From NCBI GenBank assembly GCA_018694455.1, contig JABHNP010000025.1:1-8301 (forward strand): a DNA stretch of 8,301 nt, written 5' to 3'. Both the position numbers and the translations under genes were made by a program. The notes under the pieces were generated by a model. That model saw nothing but the letters and a program-made list of their open reading frames with translations. It did no database searches and had not been told where the DNA came from. Below, piece by piece: positions 6,341-8,301 of the stretch. Within the stretch, counting starts at the first letter, position 1, and each line of letters starts with the position of its first letter. This DNA comes from Planctomycetaceae bacterium (GTDB lineage Bacteria > Planctomycetota > Planctomycetia > Pirellulales > UBA1268).

Positions 6341-6400
6341 GATGGTAGGGTTTGATTACTGAAAGGCAGTGAAGCGGAAGGAAGTGAGGCGGGAATCAAG
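6341..6400 (-). promoter_or_regulatory. C-rich, G-poor leader segment, possible rut site ahead of rho
   Basis: In the transcript sense these 60 nt contain 25 C and 5 G, with many pyrimidine-C steps and little scope for base pairing. That is the kind of C>G bubble that Rho prefers to load on. It lies between coaE and rho, about 92-152 nt before the rho start. In E. coli, rho is known to limit its own expression by terminating in its leader; applying that here is inference. Confidence 0.4.
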
Positions 6401-6422
6401 AGTAACCGTGAGAACAAACTGT

Positions 6423-7037
6423 TTAAAGTTCCTCCCAAATCCTCTCAATCTCTTTTTCAGTATACGCGATGTCGCCTGATGTATCCACGGTGCAAAGCAC
6501 ATGATCGGATACAGAGCACTGCGGAAAGCCAGCAATCCAGGCCTCTTCTCGGGCTGCAACCTGGCCAGCAGACAGGCCCCTCTGCACTAACCGCTGATGC
6601 CTCACAGAATCCTCACATTCAAGCCAGATGAGTCGATCACAGCGATTATGAAGCCCGGCCTGCACCAGCAAAGGTACATCGAGCACCACGACGCTACCGG
6701 CTTCCTTACTCAATGGCTGGGCGTCAATCCTTCGGAGCCTCTCCTCGAGTGCATGCCGTACCCTTGGATGGATAATTTCCTCGAGGTCTTGCAGTGCCTT
6801 TTTATGCTCTGGTTGATCGCCAAACACAAATTCAGCTAGGCACGAACGATCAACCACCTCACCTACAAAGACACTGCTTCCAAAGCGATCTCGAATGCGT
6901 TCCTGGACTGCTCCTTCTTTCAAAGCATCATGCGTTAATGCATCAGCATCGATGACCGTGGCACCGTACTGCCCCAACAATCGAGCGACTGTCGTCTTTC
7001 CAGCACCAATTTTTCCTATAAGACCCACCACAGTCAT
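6423..7037 (-). CDS. coaE: Dephospho-CoA kinase
   Basis: A 204-residue cytosolic P-loop kinase that phosphorylates the 3'-hydroxyl of dephospho-CoA with ATP, the last step of coenzyme A synthesis. The N-terminus carries GLIGKIGAGKTT (5-16), a Walker A in which Lys9 takes the place of the frequent Gly, with catalytic Lys14. The DADAL motif (30-34), IIHPRVR and DVPLLVQAGL are the CoaE nucleotide and substrate signatures. RLVQRGLSAGQVAAR fits the lid region. Length is normal for the family. It starts 11 nt after polA, with AAAGG overlapping the polA stop, so the two are probably co-transcribed and coupled; polA-coaE adjacency is known in many bacteria. A 174-nt gap separates it from rho, with no intrinsic terminator seen. 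Confidence 0.95.
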   Translation of the reverse strand: MTVVGLIGKIGAGKTTVARLLGQYGATVIDADALTHDALKEGAVQERIRDRFGSSVFVGEVVDRSCLAEFVFGDQPEHKKALQDLEEIIHPRVRHALEERLRRIDAQPLSKEAGSVVVLDVPLLVQAGLHNRCDRLIWLECEDSVRHQRLVQRGLSAGQVAAREEAWIAGFPQCSVSDHVLCTVDTSGDIAYTEKEIERIWEEL

Positions 7038-7045
7038 TTGACAGA

Positions 7046-7050
7046 CCTTT
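7046..7050 (-). promoter_or_regulatory. coaE ribosome site overlapping the polA stop
   Basis: AAAGG lies 8 nt upstream of the coaE ATG at 7037 and shares bases with the polA TAA at 7049-7051. This suggests translational coupling. Confidence 0.5.
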
Positions 7051-8301
7051 ACTTTTCACAATCAGCCCATGTTGATCCCATCTGCACCGACACTTCGAGA
7101 GGCACTTCGAGATCCATCGCACTTTCCATCTCACCCACAACGAGTGATTGAAGTGAGTCAAATTCATTGTCAGGAAATTCAAAGAGCAGCTCATCATGAA
7201 TCTGGAGCACAAGAAATGATGATAGTTTTTCACGAACCAGCCGCCCAGCCACTTGAAGCATTGCTAGTTTAATAAGATCAGCTGCAGAGCCCTGCACCAC
7301 AGTGTTCACTGCAGTTCGCTCTGGCAACGATAACGCGAATACACCACCGACCCCTCGACGTCCATCACGATCACGAACACCCTCTATGGTTCGTCGTCTT
7401 CCTAACATCGTTGTAACACCCCGGTCAGTACGGCACCGATCGAGCACGTCATCAATAAACTCTGACGCACCAGAAAATTTTTCAAAATAAGCCGCAATAA
7501 ATTCCGCCGCCTCGGGTTGCGAAATGCTTAGCGACTTTGCCAGACCGAATGCCGATTGGCCGTAGAGAATTCCGAAATTTACAGCTTTTGCTGTTCTTCG
7601 CATTTCCGAGGTGACTTCTTTTAGTTCCACATCAAAAACAGCCGCTGCTGTTCGAGTATGGATATCTTCTTTGTTTCGAAAAGCTGCAAGCATTGCAGCG
7701 TCCCCAGAAAGATGTGCCAGAATACGGAGTTCGATTTGCGAATAGTCTGCTGCAAGAAACTGCCACCCCTCCTCTGCCGGCCGAAAGGCAGAACGAATCT
7801 GCTGCCCTTCAGCGGTTCGAATCGGAATGTTTTGGAGATTCGGATCGCTCGAACTCAGCCGCCCTGTTGCAGTGATCGTTTGGTTGAACGTTGTATGAAT
7901 TCTCTTGGTTCGTGGATCAACGAGAAGCGGGAGTGCATCAACGTATGTACTCTTGAGCTTTGCGTACTTCCGATGCTGCAGCAACTTGGCTGGTAATTCG
8001 TGAAGCGTGGCCAATTCTTCTAATACTTCAGCGTCTGTACTTGGCCCTGTTTTCGTTCGCTTGATAACAGGTAACCCTTGCTCTTCAAACAAGACCGTTC
8101 GAACCTGCAAAGGAGAAGCAAGAGAAAAGGCGTGCCCGGCCAATTCATGAGATTCTTTCTCTAGTCCATCTAATTCCGAAGTGTAGTCAACAGAAAGACG
8201 ATTGAGTAAGTCCGTATCGACACAAACCCCACGACACTCCATCTTCGCTAGCACTACAGCAAGAGGTAGTTCGACATCATTAAAAAGTGACTGAAACCCC
8301 G
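7049..8301 (-). CDS. polA: DNA polymerase I, C-terminal polymerase domain (5' end beyond window)
   Basis: 416 codons are visible, and the frame stays open to the right edge, so the N-terminal 5'-nuclease and 3'-5' exonuclease-like domains lie outside. The first visible residues (GFQSLFNDVELPLAVVLAKMECRGV, in part) match the family stretch before the polymerase domain, so the internal GTG at 8254 is not a real start. Family-A motifs are complete: motif A DYSQIELR (7724-7747), O-helix motif B RRTAKAVNFGILYG (7559-7600) and motif C HDEL (7187-7198). These supply the two metal-binding aspartates, and the motif B Phe typical of enzymes that discriminate against dideoxynucleotides. It fills gaps and replaces RNA primers during replication and repair. 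The proofreading status cannot be judged here. It is the first visible gene of the leftward housekeeping run. Confidence 0.97.
   Translation of the reverse strand, partial: GFQSLFNDVELPLAVVLAKMECRGVCVDTDLLNRLSVDYTSELDGLEKESHELAGHAFSLASPLQVRTVLFEEQGLPVIKRTKTGPSTDAEVLEELATLHELPAKLLQHRKYAKLKSTYVDALPLLVDPRTKRIHTTFNQTITATGRLSSSDPNLQNIPIRTAEGQQIRSAFRPAEEGWQFLAADYSQIELRILAHLSGDAAMLAAFRNKEDIHTRTAAAVFDVELKEVTSEMRRTAKAVNFGILYGQSAFGLAKSLSISQPEAAEFIAAYFEKFSGASEFIDDVLDRCRTDRGVTTMLGRRRTIEGVRDRDGRRGVGGVFALSLPERTAVNTVVQGSAADLIKLAMLQVAGRLVREKLSSFLVLQIHDELLFEFPDNEFDSLQSLVVGEMESAMDLEVPLEVSVQMGSTWADCEK

Noticed and set aside
1..8301. Mobile elements, CRISPR arrays, tRNA or rRNA genes, toxin-antitoxin or defence cassettes
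   Set aside because: I found no terminal repeats, regularly spaced repeats, tRNA-like cloverleaf sequence or matching protein families on either strand; the genes are housekeeping and envelope genes.

Overview
The window reads as an ordinary chromosomal segment of a bacterium, most likely a planctomycete (Planctomycetota, perhaps Pirellulales-like). The main reason is the outer-membrane barrel protein at 1074-2501, which resembles the OmpL-like beta-barrel porin-2 (BBP2) type that is abundant in that phylum. The housekeeping proteins are compatible with this but do not prove it. Base composition looks close to balanced. All supported genes lie on the minus strand, so transcription runs right to left.

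Right and centre (8301 to 2662): a housekeeping run of polA (5' part off the window), coaE, rho, ribH, nusB and ftsY. Two junctions are tight: polA-coaE (11 nt) and rho-ribH (7 nt). In each, the ribosome binding site overlaps the upstream stop codon. Two gaps look regulatory. The 174-nt coaE-rho gap carries a strongly C-rich, G-poor transcript segment, which could be a Rho loading site for autoregulation. The 82-nt ribH-nusB gap carries a sigma70-like promoter candidate. The run ends at a good intrinsic terminator (2662-2698) after ftsY. The genes serve DNA repair and replication (polA), coenzyme A synthesis (coaE), transcription termination and antitermination (rho, nusB), riboflavin synthesis (ribH) and membrane protein targeting (ftsY).

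Left centre (2661 to 971): a single-gene unit for the porin. Its leader contains repeated TGTGA/TCACA words and a hairpin. Its end is marked by a UUCG-capped hairpin followed by an intrinsic terminator.

Left (about 970 to 1): an AT-rich, promoter-like spacer, then an exported thioredoxin-like protein with a CPHC active site that runs off the left edge. A second, cysteine-free thioredoxin-like repeat appears to begin just before the edge.

I found no mobile element, tRNA, rRNA, CRISPR array, defence cassette or clear new system. The most worthwhile leads are the possible rut site ahead of rho, the tandem thioredoxin architecture, and the structured porin leader and trailer.
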